Positions 9,093 through 19,675 of a stretch of 64,000 nt of DNA are shown here, piece by piece. Numbering within the stretch: the stretch's first letter is position 1; every line of letters begins with the position of its first letter. The position numbers were made by a program, and so were the translations under genes. The notes beneath the pieces are model-generated. The model did no database searches. It saw only the letters and a list, made by a program, of their open reading frames with translations, and was not told where the DNA came from. Source of the DNA: Verrucomicrobiota bacterium (lineage in GTDB: Bacteria; Verrucomicrobiota; Verrucomicrobiia; Opitutales; Opitutaceae); assembly GCA_023432225.1 (NCBI GenBank), contig JAEYUW010000047.1, positions 1 through 64,000 on the forward strand, written 5' to 3'.

Positions 9093-12000
9093 TCAGTGCG
9101 GGAGCGCCTCGATCTCGCCTTTCTTCGTGGTGTATTCGGAGGCGCTGATCTCCATGTAGCGGCGGCGGCTGTTGGAGAGCAGCACGGGCTCGAGTGGGAC
9201 GTCGTGACCGGCGGTGCGAAAACCTTCGTGCAAACCCCAGAAGCGATCGGGCGCGGCGTAGCAACGGATGTTCCAAGGCTCCATTGCGACGCGGCTTTCG
9301 AAGAGGGCGACCATGGAGCCGCGGATGACGAGCTTGGCGTTGTTGCCGCTGCCCATGTCGCAGTGCCAGTCTTCGATGAGGCGGGGAAAGTTGTGGGCGC
9401 CGCCGCTGTATTGGCCGTTCGCGGCGCTGTTGGGAGTGCCGTCGGTCAGGCCGGAGGCGTTGTGATTGCTGGGCACGATGCCGACGAGCAGCGCGGTGGA
9501 ATACTCGGTGTCGACCGGCGGCAGTTTCGTCTGCCACGTGCTGCCGGCGGTGCCGGGGCGGCTGCTGGTGGGCATGGCGCCGGGGCGGATGGCGGTCGCG
9601 CTGCTGCCGAGGCCTTCGTATTGGTTGGAGCTGCTGGGAGCGGCGGAGCGCCATGACGAGGACCAGGAGCTGTTCGTGATGCGGAAGGCGCTGAGGGCGT
9701 CGTTCCAGCCGTTGGTCTGGGAATAGGGCGTGGTGGCGGAGGAGAAGACCGGTTGGGAAAGCAGGGTAACGGCGTCACCCATCACGGCGCAGAGTTTCTC
9801 GTCGGCGTTGTCGGGATAACGGGCGCTGTAGCCGCCGTTGCCGGTGGCGGTGGTCGTGATGTTGACGGAGCCGTTGGCGTTGAAGTGGCCGACGATGTAG
9901 ACGGCGTCGTTGGTGGCGAAGGTGAAGCCGGTGCGATTCGTCGCGGTGAGCGTGGCGACGTTGCCGCGACCGTTCCAGAGTCGGACGGCGGAGTCGATGC
10001 GGTTGGGCGCGCCGGAGGTTTGGGCGCGCACTTCGGCATCGACGGAGTGAATGTAGACGGCGAGACCATCGACCCAGGCGTCGGGAGCGGAGCCGTCGTA
10101 GAGCGCGGACGGGAGAACGACGTAGTCGCGCGGGTCGTTGTAGATGTCCGTTCCGTTGGGTGAGTTCGGCGCGTAGTAGAGGCGGAAGGGATCGGGGCGG
10201 GTGCGTTCGCTGAGCGAGCCGGCGGCGGCGGGCGGGAAAATGGTAGCGGTTAGGCCGGCGACGTCGGGGTTGTCGGTGCCGAGATCGAGGGTGGTGGTGG
10301 TGCCAGCGGAGTTGTAGATGGAATTTGTCCAGCTGGAGGCATCGGGAGGCTGGAGTTTATAGCAGCCAGTGGCGGCGGTGAGTTGATAAACGGAGCGGGC
10401 GACGAGCATCTTGAAGCGGCCCAGGTCGAAATCGATTTTCGCGATGGCGCGTGGGACGTAGTTGGTGCTGCTGCGTGCGGTGCCGCCGGAGACGTTGCTG
10501 GGGTAGCCTTGATTGCCGTTGGCACGACGGAGGTCGTAGAAGTAGGCGTCGTAGGTGGGGTAGGGAGTCGTCGAACCTTCGGCGGGGAAGGTGGGCACGG
10601 CGGACGCGATGTGATCGTAGCCGGTCCACTGCAGCGGATCGACGATGGTGAGCGTGTCGTCGCCGACGGCGGTGGCGAGGCCGGTGGCGAGGCCGACGGG
10701 GGCGGAGGTGACGCCGGCCGTGGCGACCACGGAAACCAGGGCACGATTGCTGAGGGTGCCGACGGTGAGGAAATTTCCGGGGACGAGGGTGCCGGTGCCG
10801 GTGTCGAGCGAGATCATGTTTGCGCCAGCGGCGTAACCGGCGGCGTTGTTGATGAGGTAGCCGTTGGCGGTGCCGAGCGTGCAGCTGAGCGCGGTGTCGA
10901 GGGAAACGCTGGCGTTGTTGGCGGCGGCGAGGCGGAGGCCGGGCGAGGCAATGCCGATCGTGATCGTGGTGGTGGCGGCGCCCGGGGGCGTGACCGGAGC
11001 GGCGCTGACGAGGTATTTGTAGGCGCCGATGGTGACGGTGTTGCCGGGGAAGATGCTGCCGGTGGCGCCGTCGATCGCGAGTTCGGTGTCGCCGACCACG
11101 TAGCCGGCGGCCTTGTTGATGAGGTAAGCGCCGCCGGTGCCGACTTGGTTGATGGCGTTGAGCGTGATGGCCGCATTGTCCGCCACGGTCGTGCGCAGTC
11201 CGGGCGCGGCGAGCGTGATGGTGCCGGCGTTGAGGCTGCCGACTACGAGATAGCGATAGGTGCCGATGGTGACGACGTCGCCGGCGGCGATGTAGCCAGT
11301 GCCAGTGTCGATGGAGAGAGCGGTGGTGCCGATCGGGTAGCCGCCGGATTGGTTGATGAGATAACCCGTGCCGCGGGTGAACACGGTTTGGGGCATGCGG
11401 AGGAGCTGGTTGCTGCCGGTGGCGGTCTGGGTCGTGTAGCGGTTCGGCAGGGTGTTCGGATACATGAAGTCGTCGGACGGGTCCAACGGGGTGGAGTTGT
11501 TGTCGTAGCCGTAGGTGGGTTGGCCGGGGAGGACGACTTCGGTGCAGATGCGAGTGCCGGCGGCGTTGGTGGCGTTGATCCACGCGCGGTAGCTCTGGCC
11601 GAGGACAGTGGCGGTGGAACCGTCGGGAAGGGTCGCGGTGCGCGCGGTGTTGTCGGGGTTGGCGACGATGTAGAGGCCGGCCTGCCAGGAAATTTTGGAG
11701 GCTTTGGAGTCGGCGTCGTCAGTGGTGGTCGTCCAGGCGCCCGAGATGTATTTCTTCGGGTCGGGTGGCTCGATCAATTGGCGGCCGTTGTTGCGGTCGT
11801 CCTCGGGTGTGCTGGTGAGGTTGGTTTCGTTGTAAGAGCCGATGCCCGGGAGTTCGAGTTTGGTGACGCCGTGGATGTTCGTGCGGACGTTGGTGCCGTA
11901 GGTCGTGGTCGTGAAGGTCTTGAAGTTGTTGAGCGTGGTCGCGGACTCGGTGCTCTGGCCGTATTTGTGATCCCGCCAGATGCTGCCGCTGTAGAGATTA

Positions 12001-12803
12001 ACGACGGTGCCGTTGGTGCGGGAGTAGTTGACGGCGCCGGAGCCGCCGGCGCCCGCGGTGTTGCCGCCGGCACGGTTGCGGTAGGCGACTTTCATCTGGC
12101 CGTCGGCGTAGAGTCCGGCGGCGGCGGAGACGCGGTCAGAGAAGGTCAGGACGGCGGTGCCACCGACCTCGCCGCGGGCCATGAGTTTGCCGTTGGTGTG
12201 CACGGGGCCCATGATGCTCATGTCCTGGCCGGGGAAGAGCTCGAGATCCATGTTGTAGAACAGGCCGAACTGGAAGAGCGGCGTCATCGCGATTTCCATT
12301 TCCTGAAGCACGTGGGCGGTCTGCGCGCCGATCGACGGGTGAGTCACCGTGGCTTTGGCGATGATGGGCACGGTGGCGGTGCTGACTTGGAGGCCGTAGT
12401 TGGGGTCGGTGGCGTCCGTGACGAAGTTGTAGGGACTGGGCGCCAGCATGCCGGCGCGAACTTCCATGCCGGAGGTGGTGGCGAAGGTGACGTTGGACAG
12501 GACGGAGGTGTTGCCGGAGCTGTCGGGCAGGTGAATCTGGTTGGAGCCGCCGATGAAGGCCATCGCGGCGGTGGCGCGGGAGCGATAGAGTTTGGTGGTG
12601 AGTTGCTCGGCGGCGTAGACGGAGATGTTTTCCGCCATGTTCTTGGCGCGGAGCTGCACGCGATTGCGCTCGTTGCCGCGGCGCTCGTTGATCGTGTAGC
12701 GCAGAATACTGGTGGTGAGGATCGCCATGATCGCGGTGAGCAGAATCACCGTGATGAGCGCGGAGCCGCGGCGGGGGCGAGCGAGGGAACGGGGCGAGTG
12801 CAT
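9093..12803 (-). CDS. Very large PilX-like pilin-associated protein with internal repeats
   Basis: A 1236-residue exported protein. A basic N-terminus is followed by a hydrophobic helix (about 14-34, SALITVILLTAIMAILTTSI) like the N-terminal segment of PilX/GspK-type minor pilins. A prepilin peptidase site is not clear. The body is rich in Gly, Thr, Asn and Ser. Three imperfect repeats (about residues 475-700) share a pattern of YLIN-x-GY, G-T-L-x-D-TGTG, PGN/GD and TIG-Y. They resemble repeats I associate with phage structural proteins. It is the third gene of a run after two pilin-like genes (3-base gap), so it probably works with them at the cell surface. Exact function is unknown. Confidence 0.8.
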   Translation of the reverse strand: MHSPRSLARPRRGSALITVILLTAIMAILTTSILRYTINERRGNERNRVQLRAKNMAENISVYAAEQLTTKLYRSRATAAMAFIGGSNQIHLPDSSGNTSVLSNVTFATTSGMEVRAGMLAPSPYNFVTDATDPNYGLQVSTATVPIIAKATVTHPSIGAQTAHVLQEMEIAMTPLFQFGLFYNMDLELFPGQDMSIMGPVHTNGKLMARGEVGGTAVLTFSDRVSAAAGLYADGQMKVAYRNRAGGNTAGAGGSGAVNYSRTNGTVVNLYSGSIWRDHKYGQSTESATTLNNFKTFTTTTYGTNVRTNIHGVTKLELPGIGSYNETNLTSTPEDDRNNGRQLIEPPDPKKYISGAWTTTTDDADSKASKISWQAGLYIVANPDNTARTATLPDGSTATVLGQSYRAWINATNAAGTRICTEVVLPGQPTYGYDNNSTPLDPSDDFMYPNTLPNRYTTQTATGSNQLLRMPQTVFTRGTGYLINQSGGYPIGTTALSIDTGTGYIAAGDVVTIGTYRYLVVGSLNAGTITLAAPGLRTTVADNAAITLNAINQVGTGGAYLINKAAGYVVGDTELAIDGATGSIFPGNTVTIGAYKYLVSAAPVTPPGAATTTITIGIASPGLRLAAANNASVSLDTALSCTLGTANGYLINNAAGYAAGANMISLDTGTGTLVPGNFLTVGTLSNRALVSVVATAGVTSAPVGLATGLATAVGDDTLTIVDPLQWTGYDHIASAVPTFPAEGSTTPYPTYDAYFYDLRRANGNQGYPSNVSGGTARSSTNYVPRAIAKIDFDLGRFKMLVARSVYQLTAATGCYKLQPPDASSWTNSIYNSAGTTTTLDLGTDNPDVAGLTATIFPPAAAGSLSERTRPDPFRLYYAPNSPNGTDIYNDPRDYVVLPSALYDGSAPDAWVDGLAVYIHSVDAEVRAQTSGAPNRIDSAVRLWNGRGNVATLTATNRTGFTFATNDAVYIVGHFNANGSVNITTTATGNGGYSARYPDNADEKLCAVMGDAVTLLSQPVFSSATTPYSQTNGWNDALSAFRITNSSWSSSWRSAAPSSSNQYEGLGSSATAIRPGAMPTSSRPGTAGSTWQTKLPPVDTEYSTALLVGIVPSNHNASGLTDGTPNSAANGQYSGGAHNFPRLIEDWHCDMGSGNNAKLVIRGSMVALFESRVAMEPWNIRCYAAPDRFWGLHEGFRTAGHDVPLEPVLLSNSRRRYMEISASEYTTKKGEIEALPH
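10690..11385 (-). repeat. Three imperfect protein-coding repeats
   Basis: Inside the large pilin-like gene, three blocks of about 55-75 codons each run YLIN...GY..G...LSIDTGTG, then an IG-Y-LV strand pattern and, in the first two, APGL/SPGL. Their starts are YLINQSGGYPIG, YLINKAAGYVVG and YLINNAAGYAAG. The third is shortened. They look like tandem duplication of a small beta domain. Confidence 0.8.
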
Positions 12804-12806
12804 GGC

Positions 12807-13625
12807 TTATCTCCGGGGGGAAACGGTGTAGTTGAAGCTCGAGCTCGAGAGCATGTTGATCGTGCGGTTGCCCTGGATGAACTCGACGTTGATGGAAAAA
12901 CTCTCGTTGGTGGCGGTGACGACGGGGCCCTCGCTGCAGAAGATGGGGTAGTAGTTCGAGGTGGAGCCGATGCGGCGGCCTTTCGCGGTGGCGGTGATCT
13001 GGCGGTTCGAGTCGCCGGTGCGGGCGTAGTTGGAACTGCTGCTGATCGTCTGCGTGGTCGCGTTCCGGGTGTAGGTGGTGTTGGAGCTGAGGTTCACGGC
13101 GTTGAGCAGCGACGTGAGCGAGTCGGCGGTGCCGGTGGTGCCATAATCCTGGCTCTCGTAGTAGCGGACAGGCGCCTGGAAATTCACGTCCGCGGTCTTG
13201 CAGACGCGGTAGTAGATGCGGAACTGCCGCACGCGCGCACCGGTGTCCAAGCTGGTGCGCGTGACCAGGACAATGCAGTCGCCACTGGCGAGCATCGTGC
13301 CCCAGCTGTCGGCGGCGGGCACCGCCAGATCGGAGCTGCCATCGCTGGCGTCGATATCGATCGAACCGTCGAGCTTGGTGTAGTCCGGCAGGAGATAGAA
13401 CTCGGACGAATCAACGGTTTCCTTGGCCATCTGGGCGGTGAAGTAACGCAAGGAGGCGTTCGTCTGGAGGCGGATGGTGTCCTTATACATCATTCGCGAA
13501 CCGATGAGGAACGTGGACATGCACATCGCCATGCAGATGCCGACGATCGTCATGCTGATCATCACCTCGACGAGGGTGAACCCCGCGAAACGCGGGCGGT
13601 GAGCGGAGCGGCGGCGCGTGTTCAT
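12807..13625 (-). CDS. Prepilin-type N-terminal cleavage/methylation protein (PilW/GspJ-like)
   Basis: A 272-residue protein with a classical type IV prepilin leader. A basic N-terminus is followed by GFTLVEVMISM near residues 15-25, with the prepilin peptidase cut after Gly and Glu at position 5 of the mature protein, then a hydrophobic helix. The rest is predicted extracellular, with no other membrane segment. Position between a PilV-like and a PilX-like gene suggests a minor pilin or pseudopilin. The start overlaps the stop of the upstream gene by four bases (13622-13625), which indicates translational coupling. Motor genes for such a system lie at 54789-60654. Confidence 0.88.
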   Translation of the reverse strand: MNTRRRSAHRPRFAGFTLVEVMISMTIVGICMAMCMSTFLIGSRMMYKDTIRLQTNASLRYFTAQMAKETVDSSEFYLLPDYTKLDGSIDIDASDGSSDLAVPAADSWGTMLASGDCIVLVTRTSLDTGARVRQFRIYYRVCKTADVNFQAPVRYYESQDYGTTGTADSLTSLLNAVNLSSNTTYTRNATTQTISSSSNYARTGDSNRQITATAKGRRIGSTSNYYPIFCSEGPVVTATNESFSINVEFIQGNRTINMLSSSSFNYTVSPRR

Positions 13626-14299
13626 TGATCGTAGCGGGTGCGGAGAAACACTTCCATGTCGCGCACGGTCTTCGTGCCGTTGGCGTCGCGAAACTGGTAG
13701 GTGTAGACGACCGTGATGCGTTTGACGTCGCTCACGTCCTTAGCCGTGTCCGGGATTTCGTCGATCCACACCCAGAGGTTGAGGGAGAGATCCTGTGAGG
13801 CGGTGCCGGTGACGGTGGAGAGCGGCAGGTTGCCAATGTGGTTGTCGATAGCTCCCAGCGATGCTGCCGTCGCTGTGATCGAGGGGCAGGTGAGCGGAGC
13901 CTTGGGCGTGTTGGGATCATCCGTCGACCGAGTGTGGACGACGCGGAGCCACACGGGTTTGTCCTGGTGAATGCGCAGGCGGATATAGGGCGGAACCTTG
14001 GTCGCATCTTCATCGTCGGCGTAGTCGTCGACGTCGTAGCTCGGCATGAGCGTCGTGTAGTCGAGGCCCTTCATTTGCTCGAGCAGGCCGTAGACGAGAC
14101 TGGTGGCCGCGGATTGCAGGATGCTGGTCTCGGTGGCACGGCGCGATTGCAGGAAGGTGCCAATGAAACCCAACATGACCGTCGCCATCAGAGTGATGGA
14201 GACCATCACCTCCACGAGAGTCAGCGCGCGGATGCTCCGGAGGGCGCGAGAGTCACGGGCGGGCGTGCGGGCCGGGACGAACGGGGGCGCGTTGTGCAT
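13622..14299 (-). CDS. Prepilin-type protein (PilV/GspI-like)
   Basis: A 225-residue pilin-like protein. After a basic stretch of about 25 residues comes ALTLVEVMVSITLMATVM, a type IV pilin helix with the conserved Glu at mature position 5. Ala rather than Gly precedes the cleavage point, an accepted but less common variant. It is first in a three-gene minus-strand run and overlaps the next gene by four bases. Homology to PilV/GspI is judged from size and gene order, not from a specific motif, so the subfamily is uncertain. The leader is longer than usual; a later start cannot be excluded. Confidence 0.82.
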   Translation of the reverse strand: MHNAPPFVPARTPARDSRALRSIRALTLVEVMVSITLMATVMLGFIGTFLQSRRATETSILQSAATSLVYGLLEQMKGLDYTTLMPSYDVDDYADDEDATKVPPYIRLRIHQDKPVWLRVVHTRSTDDPNTPKAPLTCPSITATAASLGAIDNHIGNLPLSTVTGTASQDLSLNLWVWIDEIPDTAKDVSDVKRITVVYTYQFRDANGTKTVRDMEVFLRTRYDQ

Positions 14300-14425
14300 G
14301 CGTCCATTATGCCTCGTCCGGCCCTAGGCCGACATGGCCGACGGATTACTGCATCAGCCTCTCTCGAAAGTAGAGGCTTTCGCCTCCCTGTGCGTAAATT
14401 GACGAGGACGCGCGGGCGATCCGGC

Positions 14426-15091
14426 TCAGAGCGATTCGCGCTGCGCTTCGGTGTAAAGCGCGGCCGCCTGCGCACGGCGGGCGATGCCGAGTTTGTCGAA
14501 AATCGTCGCGAGGTAATTCTTCACGGTTTTCTCCGTGAGATTGAGCGCGTCACCGATTTCCTTGTTCGTCTTGCCCTCGGTCAACAGGGCGACGACGCGT
14601 TGCTCTTGAAACGAGAGCGACTTGATCTTGTCGGTGGCGCTGAGCTCGGGGCCGCGGCGGACGAGGCTTACGACTTGTCCGGCGAGCGTCGGATCGAGGA
14701 CGGAGCGGCCGGCGGCGACTTGGAGGATCGCGGCGGCGAGCGTGGCGCTGTCGTTGTCCTTGAGCAAATAACCGTAGGCACCGGCCGCGATGGCTTGCTG
14801 GACGTTTCGCTCGTCGGTGGCGGAGGTGAGGATCAACACGCGCACGTTTGGCCAGCGCTCGGAGATTTCGCGGCACGCCGCGAAGCCGGGTTTGTCGGGC
14901 AAGCGCAAGTCGAGGAGCACGAGGTCGGGCTTCAGGCGCTCGGTCGCGGCGACGCCGGCGGCGGCAGTGCCTTCCTCGCCGACGATCTCGATGTCCGAGC
15001 GGTCTTCGAGCGCGGCGCGCAGACCGAGACGAATCAACGGGCTGTCGTCGACGAGCAGGACGCGAATGCGACGAGCGGGAGCGGCGTTCAT
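14426..15091 (-). CDS. NarL/FixJ-type response regulator
   Basis: A 221-residue two-component regulator. The receiver domain (about 8-125) has acidic residues in VLLVDDS, phospho-acceptor Asp in VLLDLRLPD near 58, the switch Thr in ILTSA, and Lys in YLLKDND. A LuxR-type HTH occupies about 155-215 (LSFQEQRVVALLTEGKTNKE, then LTEKTVKNYLATIFDKLG). It probably binds DNA as a dimer after phosphorylation by the kinase encoded just upstream. The start was chosen at ATG 15091, which overlaps the kinase stop by four bases. Its targets are unknown; the nearest downstream genes are the pilin-like run. Confidence 0.94.
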   Translation of the reverse strand: MNAAPARRIRVLLVDDSPLIRLGLRAALEDRSDIEIVGEEGTAAAGVAATERLKPDLVLLDLRLPDKPGFAACREISERWPNVRVLILTSATDERNVQQAIAAGAYGYLLKDNDSATLAAAILQVAAGRSVLDPTLAGQVVSLVRRGPELSATDKIKSLSFQEQRVVALLTEGKTNKEIGDALNLTEKTVKNYLATIFDKLGIARRAQAAALYTEAQRESL

Positions 15092-16323
15092 GCGGAAGGA
15101 GGTGAGGCGAGCGGCAACGTAAGGAGGACGCGAGTGCCTTTTCCAGGCGCGGAGTCGACGTGCAACGTGCCGCCGAGCGCAGTGGCTCGCGCGCGCATGT
15201 TGGCGAGGCCGTGGCCGCCGGTTCCCGTTTGGCTCAGCGAAAAGCCCGCGCCGTCGTCGGCGATCGCAAGGGCGAGCGCACCGGCGTCGTGCGCGGCGCG
15301 CAAGGTGATGCGTTGCGCGCCGCCGTGGCGCACGCTGTTGCTGACGGCTTCGCGCACGATGTTGACCAACTCGGAGGCGTGTTCGGCGGGGATCAGCTCG
15401 AGGGCGGCGGGGTCGAAGCGCTGTTCGACCGCGACGTGGTCGGGCACGATGCCTTTGAGGGTGGAGGCGAGTGCGGTGGGGAAGGATTCGCGGCGAAGAT
15501 TTTCCGGCTCGAGCTCGCGGATGTAGGCGCGGACTTCCTGGTTGAGGCGGCGCAATTCGACGACGCACTGATCGAGCCGCTCTTCAATGACGGGCGCGGC
15601 GGTCATTTTTTTGCGGACGCTTTCGAGGGCGAGGCTCACGGCGTAGAGCGTCTGGCTCATGTTGTCGTGGAGTTCGCGGCCGAGCTTGATGCGCTCTTCC
15701 AACGAGCGGTCGAGCAGCGTGCGGCTGACTTGCAGATCCTCCTCGGCGCGGCGACGGGCGTCGTGTTCGCGTTCGAGCGCCGCGCCGCGTTCGACGGTGA
15801 GACGCGCAAATTGCTCGAGGCCGGCGGCGTCGCGCCGCCACGGCGCGCGGGTGTCGCGTTCGGCTGACGGACGCGAACTGGCGAGGCTCAAGACCAGCGG
15901 CACCGAACCGAGCAGCAGCGCGAGAAAGATCGTGGTGACGAACAGCCGTTGATGCGAACGGCGCAGGTGCTCGAGCGTGGGTGAGTTCCCCGTCGCGGTG
16001 ACGGCCCATTCTGGATTCTTGAGCAGCGGAATCGCGATGAAGATTGCCTCCGCGGACGGCGAGCTTGCCACCGGCGCACGTTGCAGCTGCACCTCGGCCT
16101 GCAGGAGCGCACCGAGCTCACGACGGTAGGCCTCGTCCCATTTTTCGAGCGGACGAGGAGCGAGGCGGAGCGCGGCTTCCAAGGTTCGCCCGAGTCGATC
16201 GACCGCTTCGCCGCGCGCCGCGGCTTCCTGTCGCAGCCACCACGCTTGCAGCGAAAACGCCGCGACCAGAAACACGCCGACAAGGGCGATCGAGAGCAAC
16301 AGGGCGCGGGCAAGGGAACTCAT
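15088..16323 (-). CDS. NarL-partner sensor histidine kinase (HisKA_3)
   Basis: A 411-residue membrane kinase. An N-terminal membrane helix (about 6-28) and a second one (about 133-152) bracket a periplasmic sensing domain. A coiled linker leads to the HisKA_3 dimerisation domain, with phospho-acceptor His in ELHDNMSQTLYAVSLALE near 219. The C-terminal ATPase domain has IADDGAGF and GTGGHGLANMRARA. Four-base overlap with the regulator gene makes them a clear pair. The signal cannot be inferred; the sensor domain shows no motif I recognise. It is divergent from metG. Confidence 0.93.
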   Translation of the reverse strand: MSSLARALLLSIALVGVFLVAAFSLQAWWLRQEAAARGEAVDRLGRTLEAALRLAPRPLEKWDEAYRRELGALLQAEVQLQRAPVASSPSAEAIFIAIPLLKNPEWAVTATGNSPTLEHLRRSHQRLFVTTIFLALLLGSVPLVLSLASSRPSAERDTRAPWRRDAAGLEQFARLTVERGAALEREHDARRRAEEDLQVSRTLLDRSLEERIKLGRELHDNMSQTLYAVSLALESVRKKMTAAPVIEERLDQCVVELRRLNQEVRAYIRELEPENLRRESFPTALASTLKGIVPDHVAVEQRFDPAALELIPAEHASELVNIVREAVSNSVRHGGAQRITLRAAHDAGALALAIADDGAGFSLSQTGTGGHGLANMRARATALGGTLHVDSAPGKGTRVLLTLPLASPPSA

Positions 16324-16416
16324 GGCAACGTTTCCGAGGGTGTCCTAGCCCGGCCGGCGAGTCCCGTCAAAATCTTCGACAAACGGTCCGTGACCACTAC
16401 TTTGACCGTTCTTTTC

Positions 16417-17946
<1,530 letters not shown>

Positions 17947-17980
17947 GCCCTCCGTGCATGAACGCCGACTGCGCGCGCAA

Positions 17981-18010
17981 CAGGTGGTCGTCGCTGTCCC
18001 CAGCGACGAC
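17981..18010. repeat. Hairpin repeat sharing a 20-mer with base 96
   Basis: GTCGTCGCTG (17987-17996) and CAGCGACGAC (18001-18010) form a perfect 10-bp stem with loop TCCC. Bases 17981-18000 repeat bases 96-115 exactly. Confidence 0.85.
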
Positions 18011-18053
18011 GCGCAGCGTGCGCGGTGACCGCATCCTGTCGCCGCTTGGCAAT

Positions 18054-18144
18054 GTAGGGCTCGACCTTGTGTCGACCCTCGTGCGCGAACGCGGCGCGCG
18101 CCGCGTTCGCGGATTAGGCCTCACACGAGGTGAGGCCCCACAAT
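18054..18144. repeat. Composite repeat: GTAGGGCTCGAC hairpin, 26-nt palindrome, GGCCTCAC hairpin
   Basis: Three palindromes sit side by side. TCGAC/GTCGA lies near 18061-18075. A perfect self-complementary 26-mer, GCGAACGCGGCGC and its complement, spans 18085-18110. GGCCTCAC (18117-18124) pairs with GTGAGGCC (18130-18137). The first and last units recur at 21412-21501 with changes. The unit fills the gap before menF. Confidence 0.85.
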
Positions 18145-18158
18145 AGGCTCGGCCTGCC

Positions 18159-19583
18159 ATGATCCATCTTCCAATCGATCCCGCCACCAACTCCACGCCG
18201 GAGGCGCTGCGGGCTTTTTTGGGCGACTGCGCGGAGCGCGCGCGCGCCGCGGGCACGCCACAGCTCGTGAGCATCAGCGTGGCGGTCGAGAGCCTCGATC
18301 CGCTCGCCGTGCTCGAGTCGATTTTCGAGGAAAGCGAGCCGCATTTCTACATCGAGCGGCCGAGCTCCGGTTTCGCGGTCGCCGGTGCCGAGGCGGTGCT
18401 GTCATTCGAGGCGCATGGGCCGCACCGCTTCGCCGCGGCGAAGGAATTCATCGCACGGACGCTGGCCCAAACCATCGCCGTCGGGCCGCTCGACGAAGTG
18501 TTTGCAGGGCCGCACTTCTTCGTGGCCGCGGGTTTCGCGGATGAAGCGGCGGCGGACGCGGCGTTTCCGGCGCTGCGCGTCTTTGTGCCGCGGTGGCAGG
18601 TGTCGCGGCGCGGCGACGGTTCGGTGGCGGTGGCCAATCTCGTCATCACGCCGGAGCTGCCGCTCGACTTGGTGACGGCGAAAGTCGCGAAAGCGCACGC
18701 GAAGTTCCGGTCGTTCGATTACTCGTCCGCCCGCAATCGCGAACGGCCGTCCGCACCGAAGCAGATCGAGGAGATCGGCGGAGCTGGCGCGTATCAGCGC
18801 GCCGTTGCAGCGGGACTCGCGGGCATCGCGCGTGGCGACTATCAGAAAATCGTCCTCGCACGCGCACAGCGGCTGACCACGGCGGAGCCGTTTCATCCGC
18901 TCGGCGTGTTGAACCATCTGCGCCAGCGTTACCCGGGCTGCTATGCGTTCTCGGTCGCGAATGGGAAGGGGCAGAGCTTCATCGGCGCGTCGCCCGAGCG
19001 ACTCGTGCGCGTGGCTGAAGGGCGCATGCACACGGAAGCGCTCGCGGGTTCGGCGCCGCGCGGAAAGTCCGCCAGCGAGGACGCGGCGCTGGCGCGTGCG
19101 CTCGCGCAGGACGACAAGGAGCTGCGCGAACATCGCTTCGTCATCGCCGCGATTGGACGGCGCCTGGCCGACCTCGGTATTCAACTGGAGCACGCCGCGC
19201 AGCCGCGCCTGCTCGGCCTCGCGAACGTCCAGCATTTGCACACGCCGATCAGTGCGACGCTGCCGGTGGGCGTGCACATTCTCGATTTGGTCGCGCGACT
19301 GCATCCGACACCGGCCGTCGGCGGCACGCCGCGCGAGCGCGCGGTGCCGGCGATCGCGCAGCTCGAGCCGTTCTCGCGCGGGCTCTACGCGGGCACGTGC
19401 GGCTGGGTTGATCATCGCGGTGGTGGCGAGTTTTTCGTCGGGCTGCGCTCGGCGCTGGTCGACGGTTGCACGGCGACGGCCTACGCGGGCGCCGGCATCG
19501 TGGCGGGCTCGAACCCCGAGAAGGAGTTCGCCGAGACGGAGCTGAAGTTCAGGGCGCTGATCGAGGCGCTGACGGAAAGCTGA
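18159..19583 (+). CDS. menF: Isochorismate synthase
   Basis: A 474-residue chorismate-utilising enzyme that converts chorismate to isochorismate, the entry to menaquinone synthesis. The C-terminal half has the family signatures IVLARAQRL, FIGASPERLVRV, EALAGSAPRGKS near 290, LVARLHPTPAVGGTPRE, LYAGTCGWVD, and AYAGAGIVAGSNPEKEFAET. The siderophore type (EntC/DhbC) has the same fold, but menD follows 92 bases later, which points to menaquinone. The start is ATG 18159; no strong ribosome-binding site is visible. Repeats lie on both sides of the gene. Confidence 0.93.
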   Translation: MIHLPIDPATNSTPEALRAFLGDCAERARAAGTPQLVSISVAVESLDPLAVLESIFEESEPHFYIERPSSGFAVAGAEAVLSFEAHGPHRFAAAKEFIARTLAQTIAVGPLDEVFAGPHFFVAAGFADEAAADAAFPALRVFVPRWQVSRRGDGSVAVANLVITPELPLDLVTAKVAKAHAKFRSFDYSSARNRERPSAPKQIEEIGGAGAYQRAVAAGLAGIARGDYQKIVLARAQRLTTAEPFHPLGVLNHLRQRYPGCYAFSVANGKGQSFIGASPERLVRVAEGRMHTEALAGSAPRGKSASEDAALARALAQDDKELREHRFVIAAIGRRLADLGIQLEHAAQPRLLGLANVQHLHTPISATLPVGVHILDLVARLHPTPAVGGTPRERAVPAIAQLEPFSRGLYAGTCGWVDHRGGGEFFVGLRSALVDGCTATAYAGAGIVAGSNPEKEFAETELKFRALIEALTES

Positions 19584-19587
19584 GGGG

Positions 19588-19663
19588 AACCACTAATGCA
19601 CACTGATGAGCACTAATGTTCGGACGTGAAAAAATTAGTGTCCATTAGTGTCCATTAGTGGTT
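19588..19663. repeat. ATTAGTG-type inverted repeat upstream of menD
   Basis: AACCACTAATG (19588-19598) and CATTAGTGGTT (19653-19663) are perfect inverted arms. Between them CACTAATG and the ATTAGTGTCC unit are repeated. It is AT-rich and unlike the GC-rich hairpins elsewhere. It ends 12 bases before the menD start, so it could affect translation there. Confidence 0.85.
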
Positions 19664-19675
19664 TCAAACCGAGTC

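Noticed and set aside
10690..11385. A prophage
   Set aside because: The repeats resemble phage domains but no capsid, terminase, integrase or tail genes are near; they are part of one pilin-like gene.
10383..13628. A 1081-codon open frame on the plus strand opposite the pilin-like genes
   Set aside because: It is rich in Gly, Val and Ala with no family motifs and lies opposite genes with clear leaders; GC-rich coding DNA often leaves such open frames on the other strand.
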